Shown: piece after piece, positions 6,225 to 6,593 of the stretch
How the letters are laid out: each line of letters begins with the position of its first letter
How positions within the stretch are numbered: the first letter of the stretch is position 1
Source: Prevotellaceae bacterium
Lineage (GTDB): Bacteria > Bacteroidota > Bacteroidia > Bacteroidales > Bacteroidaceae
Length of the DNA stretch: 6,593 nt
Direction: 5' to 3'
NCBI GenBank assembly: GCA_021153165.1
Contig: JAGKTZ010000086.1
Coordinates: 1 to 6,593 of the forward strand
Notes under the pieces: model-generated
Seen by the model: the letters and a program-made list of their open reading frames with translations, nothing else
The model's database searches: none
Told to the model about the DNA's origin: nothing
Made by a program: the position numbers and the translations under genes

Positions 6225-6593
6225 GTTTGTTGACTATTTTAATTTAGAAGTTTGCTAAAAGCTTTTCAAATGAATAGCGATTTGTTTCGAATACATAAGT
6301 ATCCCATTGGTATCAAAAGTAAGTCTAAAATAAGTATAATTCTTCTGCAATCTAGTAGAAAATGCCAATGTTAGGATTAATATTATTCATAACTGTCGCG
6401 TAAGAGTCGATAAATAGTCCTTTGAAATAATAGAAAGATAAAGCTATTTACTTACTATATTTTACTTTCCGTACCAGTGGAAGTAACTTAAAAGTAGGCG
6501 TATGGGTCAAATTGCAGGATAACATTCACATAGTATGGTTCTATGGGTCAAATTGCAGGATGGAATTTCAGGTATATGTTTTGATGTTTTTTT
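6225..6593. other. Intergenic region without a convincing gene
   Basis: This AT-rich stretch has frequent stops in all frames. The longest + strand ATG frame I find is 34 codons (6270-6374) and shows no protein-like features. A minus-strand match to TAnnTTTG occurs at 6314-6321 (TACTTTTG) but without a -33 box. The right end carries the 20-bp direct repeats. No tRNA, insertion-sequence end or CRISPR is visible. The next gene, if any, starts beyond the window. Confidence 0.7.
6501..6561. repeat. Perfect 20-bp direct repeat, two copies 41 bp apart
   Basis: TATGGGTCAAATTGCAGGAT occurs at 6501-6520 and again at 6542-6561 with no mismatch; the identity stops exactly at both ends. The 21-bp spacer (6521-6541) and the sequence after copy two share only patchy similarity (both contain a TTCA and a GTAT block). 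The period of 41 bp is close to four helical turns. The array may continue past the window edge. Its role is unknown; candidates are regulator sites, iterons or part of a dispersed repeat family. Confidence 0.95.

Noticed and set aside
6270..6374. A 34-codon + strand ORF as a real gene
   Set aside because: No promoter, no recognisable features, and the length is within chance for AT-rich DNA.
6501..6561. CRISPR array from the two direct repeats
   Set aside because: The unit is 20 bp with a 21-bp spacer, only two copies are seen, and no cas gene is present; CRISPR repeats are usually longer with longer spacers.

Overview
The window reads as chromosomal DNA of a member of the Bacteroidota, most likely Bacteroidales and possibly Prevotella-like. 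Two upstream regions carry an exact match to the Bacteroidetes -7 promoter element TAnnTTTG. The start codons have A-rich leaders and no Shine-Dalgarno sequence at the proper distance. The proteins (ValS, the AHQLGTP-type histidine kinase, a secreted DUF4468-like protein) have the character expected of that order. The genus is an inference from protein style, not a database match.

Layout: all five genes lie on the + strand. (1) 90-1911 holds engB/ysxC, a ribosome-assembly GTPase, followed after 28 bp by a two-TM sensor histidine kinase. The two are probably co-transcribed from a promoter at about 60-67. (2) 1912-2136 is an AT-rich gap with weak terminator-like hairpins and a clear -7 element for the next gene. 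(3) 2137-2730 encodes a small exported protein of the DUF4468 type. (4) 2731-2885 is a gap containing a striking 9-bp-period TCTAGA repeat tract just upstream of valS. (5) 2886-6164 holds valS (911 aa) and, 15 bp later, a 175-aa conserved-looking protein of unknown function. A good intrinsic terminator closes this pair at 6194-6224. (6) 6225-6593 has no convincing gene. It ends with a perfect 20-bp direct repeat in two copies, 41 bp apart.

Most of the content is housekeeping (ribosome biogenesis, tRNA charging) with one orphan signalling protein and one envelope protein. I see no phage, transposase, CRISPR array or defence system, and no clear novel multi-gene system. The points that most deserve a second look are the TCTAGA 9-mer array, the 20-bp direct repeats at the right edge, the histidine kinase (Gln after the phospho-accepting His, no HAMP, an AT microsatellite in its ATPase domain, no partner regulator) and the unknown gene tied to valS.
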